From the NCBI RefSeq assembly GCF_039536765.1, contig NZ_BAAAZF010000001.1, positions 248,001 through 312,000 on the forward strand: DNA of 64,000 nt. The letters are read 5' to 3'. This DNA comes from Parerythrobacter jejuensis (GTDB lineage Bacteria > Pseudomonadota > Alphaproteobacteria > Sphingomonadales > Sphingomonadaceae). Position numbers and translations under genes: made by a program. Positions within the stretch are counted from its first letter, which is position 1, and each line of letters begins with the position of its first letter. Below are positions 44,395-53,128 of this stretch, in pieces. The notes beneath the pieces are model-generated. The model made no database searches. It had not been told where the DNA came from and saw only the letters and a program-made list of their open reading frames with translations.

Positions 44395-45339
44395 ATGAAT
44401 TCTTATCTCGAATTCGAGAAACCTGTCGCCCAGCTTGATGCGCGGATCGCGGAATTGCGTTCCGCCGCAGAAGGTGACGAGGTCGATATCTCGAACGAAT
44501 TGCAGCGCCTTGAGACCAAGAGCGCCGACCTTTTGGCCAGCACATATGCTGCCCTAACGCCTTGGCAGAAGACGCAAGTCGCGCGACATCCGCAGCGCCC
44601 CCATTTTCGGGACTTTGTCGAGCACGTTTTCGACGAATTCGTTCCGCTGGGTGGTGATCGCTATTACGGCGAGGACGAGGCGATTCTCGGTGGGTTCGCG
44701 ACCCTGCGCGGTCGCAAAGTCATGCTGATCGGGCACGAGAAGGGAAATGACACCGAGAGCCGGCTGCGGCACAATTTTGGCATGGGCAAGCCAGAGGGAT
44801 ATCGCAAAGCGATCCGCCTGATGGATATGGCAGGCCGCTTCGGGCTTCCCGTTGTAACGCTGGTGGATACATCCGGCGCATTTCCGGGCGTAGAAGCCGA
44901 GGAACGCGGTCAGGCAGAAGCCATTGCCCGCTCGACCGAAGCGTGTCTTGCTCTACCTGTCCCGATGGTATCGACAATCGTGGGCGAGGGCGGGTCCGGC
45001 GGAGCGGTTGCTTTGGCAAGTGCCGAACGGGTCCTGATGCTCGAACATGCGGTCTATTCGGTGATTTCTCCCGAAGGCTGTGCCTCGATCTTGTGGCGCA
45101 CTGCGGACAAGGCCCCGGATGCAGCGGAGGCCATGCGGATCACGGCGCAACATCTGCTCGATCTCAAGGTTATTGACCGGATTGTTTCGGAGCCGGTCGG
45201 CGGCGCACATCGTGATCCCGAGGCAACCTGCAGCGCCTTGGCTGATGCGATCGAGGAAGAGCTTGATGCTCTGGTAGACCTGCCTTCCGAGACCATTTTG
45301 CGTATGCGCGAAGAACGGTTCCTGCGCATCGGAGCGTAG
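44395..45339 (+). CDS. accA: Acetyl-CoA carboxylase carboxyltransferase subunit alpha
   Basis: AccA with AccD transfers CO2 from biotin-BCCP to acetyl-CoA for fatty-acid synthesis. The 314-residue protein has the helical N-terminal start YLEFEKPVAQLDARIAELR, HPQRPHFRDFV, KGNDTESRLRHNFGMGKPEG and the crotonase-type core with TLVDTSGAFPGVEAEERGQ and GEGGSGGAVALASAERV. accB, accC and accD are elsewhere. Confidence 0.97.
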   Translation: MNSYLEFEKPVAQLDARIAELRSAAEGDEVDISNELQRLETKSADLLASTYAALTPWQKTQVARHPQRPHFRDFVEHVFDEFVPLGGDRYYGEDEAILGGFATLRGRKVMLIGHEKGNDTESRLRHNFGMGKPEGYRKAIRLMDMAGRFGLPVVTLVDTSGAFPGVEAEERGQAEAIARSTEACLALPVPMVSTIVGEGGSGGAVALASAERVLMLEHAVYSVISPEGCASILWRTADKAPDAAEAMRITAQHLLDLKVIDRIVSEPVGGAHRDPEATCSALADAIEEELDALVDLPSETILRMREERFLRIGA

Positions 45340-45422
45340 GACGACACCGTTGCAGATGTCTGAGAAAGCGGCATAATACGCCGTAGTGCCGCGAATGCTA
45401 CGACGGCACTTACGGGAGACGC

Positions 45423-46901
45423 ATGATGATCGGAAACAAGAAGCTCGCGCTGCTCAGCACGGCAACATTCAGCCTGGCATTGACTGGCTGCATGGGGGCC
45501 GGCGGTTCCATACCCAGCGCTTCTGCCCCCATCACTGCGACGGAATCCCAGCAGGGTGCCGATGCGCATCCGAAGCTTCTGGCTGAATTCGGCGGACGGA
45601 TGACAGGACCACAAGCCGCCTATGTGGAGCAAATTGGAAAGAACATCGCTGTCCAGTCGGGTCTCGGCAATGCGCGGCAGGACTTCACGGTTTCCCTGGT
45701 CAACAGCTCGGTCAATAACGCCTTCGCCATCCCCGGCGGGTATATCTATACGACCCGCCAATTGGTTGGTCTGATGAACAACGAGGCAGAGCTGGCAGCT
45801 GTCCTTGGCCACGAAGTCGGCCATGTCGCAGCGCGGCACTCGCAACGGCGGCAACAAACAGCGCAGCGCAACAGTATCCTCGGTACAGTCGGAGCGATTC
45901 TGTCCGGAGTCCTGTTGGGCGACAGCGGGATTGGCAATACGCTCTCAAAGGGCTTTCTACAGGGCTCTCAACTGCTCACATTGCGGTTTTCGCGAACGCA
46001 GGAATTGCAGGCTGATGAGCTTGGCATCCAGTATCTGACTAAGGCCGGTTATGACCCCCAGGCCATGAGCACGGTGTTGCGGAGCCTGGCTCTACAGAAT
46101 AGTCTCGATGCATCCTTGCAGGGCCGCAATGCCAGCATTCCCGAATGGGCCTCGACCCACCCAGATCCTGCCAGCCGCGTCTCAACAGCTTCGCAAAAGG
46201 CACAGGGCCTGGCCGGAAACGTCACCAACCGTGACACGTTCCTGAGCCGCATAGACGGCCTGCTGTATGGAGATGATCCAGAGCAAGGCGTGATCGAGGG
46301 CCAGCGCTTCATCCACCCCGAGCTCAAGCTCAGCTTCTCGGCACCCAACGGGTATTACATGGTCAATGGCACTCGCGCCGTTTCGATCAATGGTCAAAGC
46401 GGGCAGGCTCAAATGACACTCGCGCCGTATAGCGGCAATCTGGATAGCTATGTCCGTGGCGTTTTTTCGGCCTTGGGGGGTGAGCAACAGCGACTTGCTC
46501 CGTCCTCGCTTCAGCGCACGACTGTCAACGGATTGAAGGCAGCTTATGGCACCGCTCGGGTCAATACTGGCCAGCGTCAGGTCGACGTTGCCGTTTTTGC
46601 CTATGAGTTTGCCCCCAACCGAGCCTTTCATTTCCAGGCGATCGCGCCCGCGGGCAGGATCAGCACATTCACGCCGATGTTCAACTCGATGCGCCGCATT
46701 TCGACAAGCGAGGCGAATGCCATCGTACCGCGACGCATCGATGTCGTGACTGCCCGGTCGAGCGATACAGTAGCCTCGCTCGGCCGCAGAATGGCTTACG
46801 GGAATGCGCAGGAACAGCGCTTTCGCGTACTAAATGGCTTCAGCTCAAACGATGTCGTTCGCGCGGGCCAGAAATATAAGGTTGTTGTACGTGCGCGCTA
46901 G
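45423..46901 (+). CDS. M48-family metalloprotease lipoprotein with C-terminal LysM-like segment
   Basis: The product is 492 residues. A signal peptide ends in a lipobox LALTGC with Cys23 as lipidation site, so it is anchored in an envelope membrane. The zinc protease motif HEVGH is at 130-134 and the third ligand is probably the Glu in TQELQADELG. The later region (about 285-420) resembles the extra domain of BepA/YcaL-like proteases. The last 60 residues (RVLNGFSSNDVVRAGQKYKV) look like a LysM-type fold. A role in outer-membrane protein quality control is likely by family. GGGAGA precedes two adjacent ATGs (45423 and 45426). Confidence 0.93.
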   Translation: MMIGNKKLALLSTATFSLALTGCMGAGGSIPSASAPITATESQQGADAHPKLLAEFGGRMTGPQAAYVEQIGKNIAVQSGLGNARQDFTVSLVNSSVNNAFAIPGGYIYTTRQLVGLMNNEAELAAVLGHEVGHVAARHSQRRQQTAQRNSILGTVGAILSGVLLGDSGIGNTLSKGFLQGSQLLTLRFSRTQELQADELGIQYLTKAGYDPQAMSTVLRSLALQNSLDASLQGRNASIPEWASTHPDPASRVSTASQKAQGLAGNVTNRDTFLSRIDGLLYGDDPEQGVIEGQRFIHPELKLSFSAPNGYYMVNGTRAVSINGQSGQAQMTLAPYSGNLDSYVRGVFSALGGEQQRLAPSSLQRTTVNGLKAAYGTARVNTGQRQVDVAVFAYEFAPNRAFHFQAIAPAGRISTFTPMFNSMRRISTSEANAIVPRRIDVVTARSSDTVASLGRRMAYGNAQEQRFRVLNGFSSNDVVRAGQKYKVVVRAR

Positions 46902-46935
46902 CCTGCGGCTGTAAAGTTCTTCGACGCATACAAAA

Positions 46936-46959
46936 ACGGCGGGGATTGCTCCCCGCCGT
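46936..46959. terminator. Bidirectional terminator between the M48 protease and Flp pilin genes
   Basis: A 10-bp perfect stem (ACGGCGGGGA at 46936-46945 with TCCCCGCCGT at 46950-46959) has a four-base loop. On the minus strand the stem is followed by a T-run (the plus-strand A-run at 46932-46936). On the plus strand CTTCATT follows. It serves both converging genes. Confidence 0.85.
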
Positions 46960-46984
46960 CTTCATTCAGTATTTCGACCGAGGC

Positions 46985-47149
46985 TTAGACAGCCATCGTG
47001 GTCGAAACGTTGCTGAAGGTGTTGGTCAGCTGGTTGCCGAGACCCTGCATGGCAGTGATGGCAGCAACAGCGATCAGAGCAGCGATCAGGCCGTATTCAA
47101 TTGCGGTTGCGCCCTGCTCGTCGTTCATAAGGTTCTTGAAGAATTTCAT
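46985..47149 (-). CDS. Flp/Fap-type pilin (tight-adherence pilus subunit)
   Basis: The 54-residue frame reads MKFFKNLMNDEQGATAIEYG and then a hydrophobic stretch LIAALIAVAAITAM. The G-A junction before TAIEYG is the class-IV-B prepilin cleavage site, with the conserved Glu and Tyr of Flp pilins, so the mature subunit is about 41 residues. AGGAG precedes the ATG. A second pilin gene lies 118 bases upstream on the same strand, and the assembly (Tad/Cpa) genes are not in the window. Confidence 0.92.
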   Translation of the reverse strand: MKFFKNLMNDEQGATAIEYGLIAALIAVAAITAMQGLGNQLTNTFSNVSTTMAV

Positions 47150-47267
47150 TGGTAGTCTCCTGGTTTTAGTCTTCGGTACCCGACTCTTTCCAGACGTTCC
47201 GGATCGAGTGATTTTGGGGTTTAGTGTCGACGGGTTGATAAATTCCTAAGGGCGATGACGTATTTTT

Positions 47268-47456
47268 TTACACGCCGCCTGATGCAATCGCATCGGCACT
47301 GGTCTGGGAAATGTCATTCCACAGATTGATTGTCTCATTACCCACGCCCTGGACGGCAGTGACCATGGCCAGGAACACCAATGCGAGAATCAGGCCGTAT
47401 TCGATGGCGGTTGCACCCGCATCGTCAGCCAGAACCCTTTTCAGAAAATTGCGCAT
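47268..47456 (-). CDS. Second Flp/Fap-type pilin
   Basis: This 62-residue paralogue starts MRNFLKRVLADDAGATAIEYG with the same cleavage junction and a longer hydrophobic region (LILALVFLAMVTAVQGVGN), then a tail ending DAIASGGV. The ATG at 47456 is favoured over TTG at 47459. It is divergent from mutT across about 79 bases. The extra tail and altered hydrophobic core suggest a minor pilin beside the major one at 46985. Confidence 0.9.
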   Translation of the reverse strand: MRNFLKRVLADDAGATAIEYGLILALVFLAMVTAVQGVGNETINLWNDISQTSADAIASGGV

Positions 47457-47535
47457 CAATGGCCTCGTCCCACTAGTCCAAGTTGCCGCTCATTGCAGGT
47501 TCAAGGTAAAGAATGTGTTTCGAAGCGGGGTCAGA

Positions 47536-47946
47536 ATGGAAAAAAATCTTACACCGACCTTGGTTGTCGCCGCTGCATTGGCAGACGGGCAGGGGCGCTG
47601 GCTGATGCACCGCAGGCCGGAAGGTAAGGACCATGCAGGCCTGTGGGAGTTTCCAGGCGGCAAGGTGGAGTCGGGCGAAACACCGGAGAAAGCGGTGGTT
47701 CGCGAGATAGAGGAAGAAGCCGGGCTCTTGCTCGACAGGGACTGCATCGGCGAAGCAGGCTTCGCAACCAGCGGTGGCGATAGGCCGATTGTCATTTTGC
47801 TTTACACTGCCACCAAATGGACAGGAGAGATTGAAGCGAGAGAAGGGGGCCTGTTCGGTTGGTTTTCGCTTGAGCAAATCAGCGGGCTGTCGAAACCGCC
47901 ACTAGATATCGAACTGGCACGTCAGCTCAGCGAAAAAGAGGGCTAA
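47536..47946 (+). CDS. mutT: 8-oxo-dGTP diphosphatase MutT (Nudix)
   Basis: This Nudix hydrolase removes oxidised dGTP from the nucleotide pool. The 136-residue protein starts at the ATG at 47536; the upstream frame to 47311 overlaps the pilin gene and is not used. The Nudix box is clear: GGKVESGETPEKAVVREIEEE. RWLMHRRPEGKDHAGLWEFP in front is typical of MutT. No fused HAD or TMP synthase domain is present. Confidence 0.93.
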   Translation: MEKNLTPTLVVAAALADGQGRWLMHRRPEGKDHAGLWEFPGGKVESGETPEKAVVREIEEEAGLLLDRDCIGEAGFATSGGDRPIVILLYTATKWTGEIEAREGGLFGWFSLEQISGLSKPPLDIELARQLSEKEG

Positions 47947-47995
47947 AAGGGATTGCCAAGATAACGGAGCAGCCGTATGTGCCGCCCTCCACCGC

Positions 47996-48072
47996 GCGCC
48001 AGTAGCTCAGCTGGATAGAGTACCTGACTACGAATCAGGCGGCCGGAGGTTCGAATCCTTCCTGGCGCGCCA
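47996..48072 (+). tRNA. tRNA-Arg (anticodon ACG)
   Basis: The 77-base gene folds fully: a 7-bp acceptor stem GCGCCAG/CTGGCGC, a D arm (GCTC/GAGT), an anticodon stem CCTGA/TCAGG with loop CTACGAA giving anticodon ACG, and a T stem GGAGG/CCTTC with loop TTCGAAT (one G-U). The CCA end is encoded. Anticodon ACG needs A-to-I editing by TadA to read CGU/CGC/CGA. Confidence 0.97.
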
Positions 48073-48110
48073 AGAAAGCCCATCTCCTTCCATGGAGGTG
48101 GGCTTTCTTG
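48071..48110 (+). terminator. Terminator after tRNA-Arg
   Basis: CAAGAAAGCCCATCTCC and the matching GGAGGTGGGCTTTCTTG form a stem of about 16 pairs with a G-U pair, beginning at the encoded CCA. The T-rich 3' arm followed by GTTT supports transcript release after the tRNA. Confidence 0.75.
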
Positions 48111-48180
48111 GTTTCGAAGCTATCGGAACTGCGACGGCCATTGCTCGTTGATCTGCTAAACCGAAACAAGGAGCATAAAG

Positions 48181-48672
48181 ATGGCAAACACGCAGGGTAT
48201 TTTCGACCGACTGAAGCAGGACCACGATCGCCACCGCGAGATTCTGGACAAGATGGCCGAAACAAGTGGCGAAACTGAAACCCGCAAGAAGCTGCTCGAG
48301 GAGTTCACCAAGGAAGTCAAAAGTCACGCCGCAGCCGAAGAGCAGGCCCTCTACGCCACGATGCTGCGTAAGCCAGTGACCACCGACGATACGCGCCATT
48401 CGGTGGCGGAGCACCACGAACTGGATGAAGCGCTCAACGATCTGGCTGCGACCGACATGTCGTCACCGGCGTGGATGGCTAAGTTCAAGCAACTCGATCA
48501 CGACTACCGTCACCATATCGAGGAAGAGGAAGAGGATCACTTCCCGGATTTTGCAGACCATCTGACGGATGATGATGTGAAGCAGATGGAAGCGGTATTC
48601 GAGCGACGCAAAGCGGAGGAAAAGCAGCAGGCGGAAGTCACTCCTGAAGCTGCAGACGACGCGAAAGAATAG
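48181..48672 (+). CDS. Hemerythrin HHE-domain protein
   Basis: This 163-residue helical protein has the iron-binding histidine/glutamate pattern: LKQDHDRHREIL in helix 1, SHAAAEEQALY in helix 2, AEHHELDEAL in helix 3 and HHIEEEEEDHFP in helix 4. Such non-heme di-iron proteins handle oxygen, NO or iron stress. The C-terminal tail is charged and low-complexity (RRKAEEKQQAEVTPEAADD). It stands alone between terminators. Confidence 0.9.
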   Translation: MANTQGIFDRLKQDHDRHREILDKMAETSGETETRKKLLEEFTKEVKSHAAAEEQALYATMLRKPVTTDDTRHSVAEHHELDEALNDLAATDMSSPAWMAKFKQLDHDYRHHIEEEEEDHFPDFADHLTDDDVKQMEAVFERRKAEEKQQAEVTPEAADDAKE

Positions 48673-48698
48673 CGCAAGCTTTGAAAAACCCGATGATG

Positions 48699-48723
48699 AA
48701 GCGCGGCCGTTCTGGCCGCGCTT
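48699..48723 (+). terminator. Terminator after the hemerythrin gene
   Basis: AAGCGCGGCC at 48699-48708 pairs perfectly with GGCCGCGCTT at 48714-48723 around a five-base loop, followed by TAGTCTT. It is 27 bases after the stop codon. Confidence 0.78.
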
Positions 48724-48809
48724 TAGTCTTATGGCCATGTTTACAATAGCTGTCCGTTGCGCAAAGGCGGCACACGATCAAACGGCTGCGCCGGAACAAG
48801 AGGGAATTG

Positions 48810-49403
48810 ATGATGCCGGATACATTGCCCCCCAAAGCTGATGTTCCCGACGATGTTCAGGATGCCATCCGTACCCTGATCCGCTGGACCGGAGATGATC
48901 CTGATCGCGAGGGGTTGCTGGATACCCCCAAACGCGTCGCGCGAGCGTGGAAGGAGTATTGTTCTGGTCTGGAACATGATCCGGCCCTGCACCTGAGCCG
49001 TGTTTTCCACGAAGTGGGCGGGTATGACGAAATCGTCCTGCTGAAGGATATCCCGTTCCAGAGCCATTGCGAGCATCACATGGCGCCGATTACCGGGAAG
49101 GCTGCGATTGCCTATCTGCCAGACCAGAAGGTCGTCGGAATCTCGAAACTTGCGCGGGTTCTTCATGGATATGCCCGCAGGCTGCAGATCCAGGAACGTC
49201 TCACGGCCGAAGTCGCAGCTTGCATCTGGGACAATCTCGAACCGCAAGGCGTCGCCGTGGTAATTGAGGCTGAGCATGGCTGTATGACCGGCCGCGGCGT
49301 GCGGACCCCGGGCGTAGGCATGATTACGAGCCGCTTGCACGGGTGTTTCCTGGAAGATCATCGCAGCCGGAAGGAAGTGATGGCATTGATGGGGTATGGC
49401 TGA
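48810..49403 (+). CDS. folE: GTP cyclohydrolase I (FolE)
   Basis: This enzyme converts GTP to 7,8-dihydroneopterin triphosphate, the first step of folate synthesis. The 197-residue protein has DPDREGLLDTPKRVARAW, the zinc-binding FQSHCEHHMAPI, KVVGISKLARVLHGYARR and the catalytic-site segment EAEHGCMTGRGV. GAGGG lies before three candidate starts (TTG 48807, ATG 48810, ATG 48813). It converges on the TetR gene with five bases between stops. Confidence 0.96.
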   Translation: MMPDTLPPKADVPDDVQDAIRTLIRWTGDDPDREGLLDTPKRVARAWKEYCSGLEHDPALHLSRVFHEVGGYDEIVLLKDIPFQSHCEHHMAPITGKAAIAYLPDQKVVGISKLARVLHGYARRLQIQERLTAEVAACIWDNLEPQGVAVVIEAEHGCMTGRGVRTPGVGMITSRLHGCFLEDHRSRKEVMALMGYG

Positions 49404-49408
49404 GACGC

Positions 49409-50053
49409 TTAGTCCGGCGCTGACAGACCGTTAGTCAGGATGGATCGCGCGATTTCGGGAATCGCCTCGAAGTCGTCTTCTGGTCTGGCCCAAACGGCAT
49501 AGCGCAAGCCCAGGAAAACGTTCATTCCCATAACAGCCCATGCGTGGGCTTCTTCGAGCTCTTTGTTGAAATCCCCGCTGACCATCCCGGCCTTGAGCCG
49601 ATCGTGGATGCGCAGAGCCGTATTCTCGTAGTGCGCGCGATAACTTGCCGGATCGACGAACTCAGCCTCGTCGATAATCCGATAGATCTCTTTGTGCTCA
49701 CGCGCGAAGTCCAGAAAGGCTGAAAGCGCATCCCGCTCCTTTTCGAAACTGTCGCGGCTGTCCTCGATTCCGGTGGCGGCTGCTTGGCGAACGCCATCGC
49801 TGAATTCGCGAACCAGCGCTTTGAAGATTGCCTCCTTCGATTCGAAATAGGTGTAGAAGCTGCCTAGCGCGACGCCCGCCCGGCGGGTGATTTCACTGAT
49901 GGATGTTTCGTGGAAGCCGCGCTCGCCGAATTCACTGGTCGCTGCCTCGAGAAGCTTTTGCCGTGTCCGCCGCCCCCGTTCCGTCGCCGGCGGAGATATT
50001 GCCCCAGAATTTGCTGCGTCAGCCCGTCCCATAGGCAACACACTAGGGTGCAT
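49409..50053 (-). CDS. TetR/AcrR-family transcriptional regulator
   Basis: The product is 214 residues from the ATG at 50053. The N-terminal HTH is at about 25-75 (RTRQKLLEAATSEFGERGF, HETSISEITRRAGVALGSF and YTYFESKEAIF). The C-terminal ligand-binding domain is helical and unlike named subfamilies to my eye. It is divergent from a TonB-dependent receptor gene across 82 bases containing an inverted repeat, so it probably represses that gene and itself in response to a ligand that the receptor imports. Confidence 0.92.
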   Translation of the reverse strand: MHPSVLPMGRADAANSGAISPPATERGRRTRQKLLEAATSEFGERGFHETSISEITRRAGVALGSFYTYFESKEAIFKALVREFSDGVRQAAATGIEDSRDSFEKERDALSAFLDFAREHKEIYRIIDEAEFVDPASYRAHYENTALRIHDRLKAGMVSGDFNKELEEAHAWAVMGMNVFLGLRYAVWARPEDDFEAIPEIARSILTNGLSAPD

Positions 50054-50076
50054 GTCCACAACTCACAAGTCTAAAC

Positions 50077-50099
50077 TTGAAAGGTGGTTCAACTTTCAA
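50077..50099. promoter_or_regulatory. Inverted repeat between tetR and the TonB receptor (putative operator)
   Basis: TTGAAAG at 50077-50083 and CTTTCAA at 50093-50099 form perfect outer arms, with an inner TTGAA/TTCAA pair nested inside. The site overlaps a candidate promoter for the receptor gene (TTGAAA at 50077, AATAAA at 50098, 15-base spacer). This placement is what a TetR operator would show; binding is inference. Confidence 0.6.
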
Positions 50100-50135
50100 T
50101 AAAGGGGTGCAGAAGGTTTCTCAGGGAGAGGAAAA

Positions 50136-52487
50136 ATGAAGAGTTCGACGTTTCGCACTGCTTTGATGATTGGCGCTGCTTGCACTGCATTGGGGGCCGC
50201 TCCGTTGGCCGCACAGACCAGTGACGATGAGCCTGCAGGGGCGCAGGCCGATGCGGCGGGCGGCTACGGACAGCCCATTGTTGTAACCGCGAGACGGCGT
50301 GAAGAGCTTGCGCGTGACGTGCCGGTTTCGATCACCGCCATTTCGGGCGAAGACTTGGCTCTGGGTGGCACACAGGAGCTGACCGAGATCGCCCAGGAGG
50401 TGCCCAACCTCACTTTGGAAGTCTCCCGCGGAACCAACACCACACTGACCGCCTTCATTCGCGGTGTCGGCCAGCAAGATCCGGTCGCAGGCTTTGAAGC
50501 CGGCGTTGGTCTGTATGTCGATGATGTCTATCTGAACCGTCCACAAGCCGCGGTGCTGGACATTTATGATGTGGAGCGGATCGAGGTGCTGCGCGGCCCG
50601 CAAGGTACGCTCTATGGCCGCAACACGATTGGCGGAGCGATCAAATATGTGACCGCACGTTTGCCCGATGATCTCTCGTTTAAGGCGCGCGGAACATACG
50701 GCTCGTATGACCAGGCCGACCTGATCCTGAGCGCATCTGCGCCGCTGACCGATACTTTGCGGATTGGAGCCAGCGGTGCACGCCTCAGCCGTGGCGGGTT
50801 CGGTGACAATCTCAACCTGCAAGGTGTCGAGAACTACAACAAGGATGTGTGGGCCGCACGCGGAACAATCGAGTTCGATAACGGCCCGCTCTTCATCCGC
50901 CTGTCGGGCGACTATGTGAAAGACACGAGCGATCCCCGCCAGGGCACACGTCTGATCACGAGCCTGTTTACCGGAGCCCCGGTGCTAGACGATGTCTACG
51001 ACACGCGGGCAGGGCTCAACGTCGTCGATCAGGAAGTGGAAGCCTATGGCGGCGCTCTGACCGTTTCCTTCGAAGTATCGGATACGATTACGCTGAAATC
51101 GATCACCGGCTACCGCGAGGATAGTTCGACCACGCCAATCGATTTCGACAGCTTGCCCGGAGCTGATCTGGACGTCCCGGCGATTTACGAGAACGATCAG
51201 TTCAGCCAGGAATTCCAGCTCCTGTACGAAAGCGACCGGCTTTCGGGTGTGCTGGGCGCGTATTATCTCGATGCAAACGCCTTTACCGCTTTCGACGTGG
51301 CACTGTTCACGACGGGCGGCTTGATCGGCTTACCAGGCCTCAATGCCCAGACGCTGGGCGACGTGGGGACGGAAACCTGGTCGATCTTCGGTGACTTCAC
51401 CTATGACTTCAGTGAACAGCTGAGCGTGTCGCTGGGTGGCCGGTATACCAACGACAAGCGGACAAGCCGCGTCTTGCGAACAACCTTCATCGGTGGTTTC
51501 TCCGATCTTTTCCCGCCTTCCACGGCGATTCCGATTGCGATTACCTCCGATTTCCTCGGCAGCGAAACGTTCAAGGAATTCACGCCGCGCGCCTCGATCA
51601 GCTACAAGCCGAACGAAAACCACAATATTTACTTCACCTATTCGCGTGGTTTCAAAGGCGGCGGGTTTGATCCGCGCGGCCAGACCACCGCTGCGCCGGA
51701 TCTCGATGGCGACGGGGATATCGATTTCGATGACCAGTTCGAGTTCCTCCGTTTCGCACCGGAAACGGTCGACAGTTTCGAACTTGGTTGGAAGGCATCT
51801 CTGCTGGACAATCGCCTGAATGTCAGTCTCGCGGCATTCCTGGGCAATTACAGTGATGTGCAGATCCCTGGTTCTGTCGGTGTCGACAGCAACAATGACG
51901 GGATCAATGACAGCTTCATTGGAATTACATCCAACGCCGCCTCAGCCGATGTGAACGGCGTTGAGTTCGAGGGCAATGCACTGGTGGGCCGTGACTTTGC
52001 CGGGGCTGGCAGCCGTTTCAATGTCAACTGGTCCCTGGGTATTCTGGATGCGAGCTATAATGAGTTCATTGATGCCTTCGGCACCGATGTCGCAGATCAG
52101 CGAGTGTTTCAGAACACGCCGGACCTGACGGCGCATGCTGGCTTCGTGCTCGGCCTGCCGGTAGCAGCCGGCATGGTCGATGTTCTCGGGTCGGTTTCGT
52201 TCCGCAGTGATGCGAGTCAATTCGAAACCCCGAACCCGTTCCTCGACCAGGATGGCTTCGCGCTGGTGGATGCAAGCATTGTCTACACGGCGGATAGTGA
52301 CCGTTTCAGCATCGGCGTTCATGCGAAGAACATCTTTGACAAGCGCTATATTGTCGCAGGCTACAACTTCGTTGCGGGCGGGACCAATGGGCAACCCTTC
52401 GCATCAACCCTCGGGCTCGAAGGAACCCTGACCGGATTCTACGGCGATCCACGCCGCGTCTTCGTTACCGGTGAAATCCGCTTCTAG
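50136..52487 (+). CDS. TonB-dependent outer-membrane receptor
   Basis: This 783-residue protein has a signal peptide ending AAPLAAQT, a TonB box-like QPIVVTARRREE, a plug domain (about 45-165; VPNLTLEVSRGTN, RIEVLRGPQGTLYGRNTIGG) and a 22-strand barrel ending in the outer-membrane sorting signal GEIRF with terminal Phe. The sequence resembles the large Sphingomonadales receptor class for carbohydrates, flavonoids or steroids more than siderophore receptors, but the ligand is unknown. The DGDGDIDFDDQFEF insert could be a calcium-binding loop. Confidence 0.95.
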   Translation: MKSSTFRTALMIGAACTALGAAPLAAQTSDDEPAGAQADAAGGYGQPIVVTARRREELARDVPVSITAISGEDLALGGTQELTEIAQEVPNLTLEVSRGTNTTLTAFIRGVGQQDPVAGFEAGVGLYVDDVYLNRPQAAVLDIYDVERIEVLRGPQGTLYGRNTIGGAIKYVTARLPDDLSFKARGTYGSYDQADLILSASAPLTDTLRIGASGARLSRGGFGDNLNLQGVENYNKDVWAARGTIEFDNGPLFIRLSGDYVKDTSDPRQGTRLITSLFTGAPVLDDVYDTRAGLNVVDQEVEAYGGALTVSFEVSDTITLKSITGYREDSSTTPIDFDSLPGADLDVPAIYENDQFSQEFQLLYESDRLSGVLGAYYLDANAFTAFDVALFTTGGLIGLPGLNAQTLGDVGTETWSIFGDFTYDFSEQLSVSLGGRYTNDKRTSRVLRTTFIGGFSDLFPPSTAIPIAITSDFLGSETFKEFTPRASISYKPNENHNIYFTYSRGFKGGGFDPRGQTTAAPDLDGDGDIDFDDQFEFLRFAPETVDSFELGWKASLLDNRLNVSLAAFLGNYSDVQIPGSVGVDSNNDGINDSFIGITSNAASADVNGVEFEGNALVGRDFAGAGSRFNVNWSLGILDASYNEFIDAFGTDVADQRVFQNTPDLTAHAGFVLGLPVAAGMVDVLGSVSFRSDASQFETPNPFLDQDGFALVDASIVYTADSDRFSIGVHAKNIFDKRYIVAGYNFVAGGTNGQPFASTLGLEGTLTGFYGDPRRVFVTGEIRF

Positions 52488-52508
52488 GTAAACGACATCG
52501 CGATACAG

Positions 52509-52536
52509 AAAGGGCGCCCTCGCAGGGGCGCCCTTT
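52509..52536 (+). terminator. Terminator after the TonB-receptor gene
   Basis: An 11-bp perfect stem (AAAGGGCGCCC at 52509-52519 with GGGCGCCCTTT at 52526-52536) has a six-base loop and a T-rich end. It starts 22 bases after the stop codon and can also act on the converging peroxiredoxin gene. Confidence 0.85.
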
Positions 52537-52558
52537 TCCGTTGTCAGTGCGTGTTTGC

Positions 52559-53038
52559 TCAGAGCTGGCCGAGCAGATGCTCCGCGCTGGAAACGGAGAA
52601 GTCGCCCGGTGCTTCGACATTGAGCTCTGTCACCTTGCCGTCTTCGACGATCATCGAATAGCGTTGACTACGGGTGCCGAGGCCAAATCCGCTGCCATCC
52701 ATGGTCAAGCCAATCGCTTCGGCAAAATCGCCGTTGCCATCAGCGAGGAAGGTGATGTCTTCGGAGCCGTCGGCCTTCTGCCAAGCACCCATCACGAACG
52801 GGTCATTGACCGACGTGCAGGCAATTTCGTCGACGCCCTTGGCGCGTAGCTCTTCGGCTTTCTCGACATAGCCGGGAAGGTGCTTGGCAGAGCATGTCGG
52901 CGTGAATGCGCCGGGGACTGCAAACAAGGCAACTTTCTTGCCGGCAAAAAACTCGCTGGACTGGACCTGTTCGGGCCCTGCATCGGTCGCCTTGACCATG
53001 GTCACGTCAGGTAGGCTATCACCGGTAGAGATTGTCAT
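52559..53038 (-). CDS. Peroxiredoxin (Prx5-like)
   Basis: The 159-residue thiol peroxidase has the peroxidatic Cys49 in VPGAFTPTCSAKHLPGY, plus NDPFVMGAWQ and a C-terminal part of the Prx5/AhpE-type family. The reducing partner is likely glutathione/glutaredoxin or thioredoxin. The ATG at 53038 gives the standard N-terminus. It stands alone. Confidence 0.92.
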   Translation of the reverse strand: MTISTGDSLPDVTMVKATDAGPEQVQSSEFFAGKKVALFAVPGAFTPTCSAKHLPGYVEKAEELRAKGVDEIACTSVNDPFVMGAWQKADGSEDITFLADGNGDFAEAIGLTMDGSGFGLGTRSQRYSMIVEDGKVTELNVEAPGDFSVSSAEHLLGQL

Positions 53039-53128
53039 GCTTGCTTGCTCCTTGAATTCCTGTTGGACTTGCCCTCGCGATATAGGTGCTGGCTGGGCAT
53101 CTGCAAATTTTGAATGCCGGTTTGGCCT

